A stretch of 62,715 nucleotides of DNA, taken from positions 1 through 62,715 of the forward strand of contig CACXUV010000001.1 in the NCBI GenBank assembly GCA_902770845.1, given 5' to 3'. This document shows positions 62,541 to 62,715 of the stretch, piece by piece; the stretch's first letter is position 1, and each line of letters opens with the position of its first letter. The notes beneath the pieces are model-generated. The model ran no database searches. It was not told the DNA's origin and saw only the letters and a list, made by a program, of their open reading frames with translations. A program made the position numbers and the translations under genes. Source of the DNA: an uncultured Prevotellaceae bacterium. Its GTDB lineage: Bacteria; Bacteroidota; Bacteroidia; Bacteroidales; Bacteroidaceae.

Positions 62541-62715
62541 ATGAAACATTTTTTTGGAAGACTGCGCAAGCATTCATGCCTCGGAAACAAGAAGTTCACC
62601 TTTCTCTTTATGTTAACTGTCTTGCTGCTCGCTTCATGCAAGACACCGCAAGACATCACCTACCTGCAGGACGTCAGTGCCAACGTGCCCATCAAGACAC
62701 AGGGCGACGGCTACA
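62541..62715 (+). CDS. Polysaccharide export lipoprotein (Wza-like), N-terminal part
   Basis: Outer-membrane exporter of capsular or exopolysaccharide. Only 58 residues lie in the window: a basic start, a hydrophobic signal (FLFMLTVLLLASC) with the lipobox cysteine at residue 33, and the family opening KTPQDITYLQDV. It is 10 bases after the UpxY-like gene, so it belongs to the same operon. Confidence 0.85.
   Translation, partial: MKHFFGRLRKHSCLGNKKFTFLFMLTVLLLASCKTPQDITYLQDVSANVPIKTQGDGY

Overview
The window reads as chromosome of a member of the Bacteroidota, most likely a Prevotellaceae species of fairly high G+C. The evidence is taxonomic signal in the sequence itself. Many intergenic regions carry the Bacteroidota-type promoter TTTG-N19/20-TAnnTTTG. 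There is an UpxY/NusG-like gene in front of an export lipoprotein, DUF4369 and DUF4494 proteins, a ribosomal S16 with a long charged tail, a LysRS with a C-terminal extension, and lysS-gpsA-pgi together. Species is not assignable from this alone. No rRNA, tRNA, CRISPR array, transposase or phage gene was seen.

Layout. (1) 1-6.9 kb, minus strand: pgi (cut by the window edge), a cytidylate-kinase-like gene, gpsA, lysS, then cysK and metY. (2) 7.1-8.5 kb, plus: an Lrp/AsnC regulator and nadE. (3) 8.6-17.0 kb, minus: plsC, a membrane metallophosphoesterase, a stand-alone MetH-activation-domain protein, dihydroorotase and a DUF4369 lipoprotein, all chained by 4-base overlaps; then a small membrane protein, an FtsB/DivIC-like protein, dnaX and a GH43-like secreted protein. 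(4) 17.2-25.0 kb: an iron alcohol dehydrogenase, a flippase and four scattered glycosyltransferases, with rpsP and an L-rhamnose mutarotase. (5) 25.1-32.4 kb: a class A penicillin-binding protein, pyrB-pyrI, and xylA/xylB. (6) 32.6-54.1 kb: a large exopolysaccharide or surface-glycan locus. (7) 54.1-59.1 kb: threonine synthase, then a minus-strand operon of pseudokinase, DUF4494, YggS and carboxynorspermidine decarboxylase. (8) 59.6-61.6 kb: groES-groEL. (9) 61.9 kb to the end: an UpxY-like antiterminator and the start of a Wza-type export lipoprotein, which begin a second polysaccharide locus.

The most unusual part is the 32.6-54.1 kb locus. It opens with a free-standing receiver protein. 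Next is a phosphoglycosyl transferase whose N-terminus looks like a degenerate receiver domain and whose catalytic domain is split by an acidic insert of about 70 residues. Then come a half-length TolC-like protein with a charged tail, a Wzz-type co-polymerase with a degenerate C-terminal kinase, a Wzy-like polymerase, a GT2, two tandem processive-type membrane GT2s, a GT4, a Wzx-like flippase, a GT11-like transferase, and a block of seven further glycosyltransferases. No Wza-type porin lies inside this locus, so the TolC-like protein is the candidate outer-membrane exit. This is inference.

Other signals stand out: an 87-bp palindromic intergenic repeat with perfect 10-bp terminal inverted repeats (two copies in opposite orientation, plus a degenerate cluster), near-leaderless promoters in front of glycosyltransferase genes, and a sigma-54-like promoter with an upstream palindrome in front of groES.
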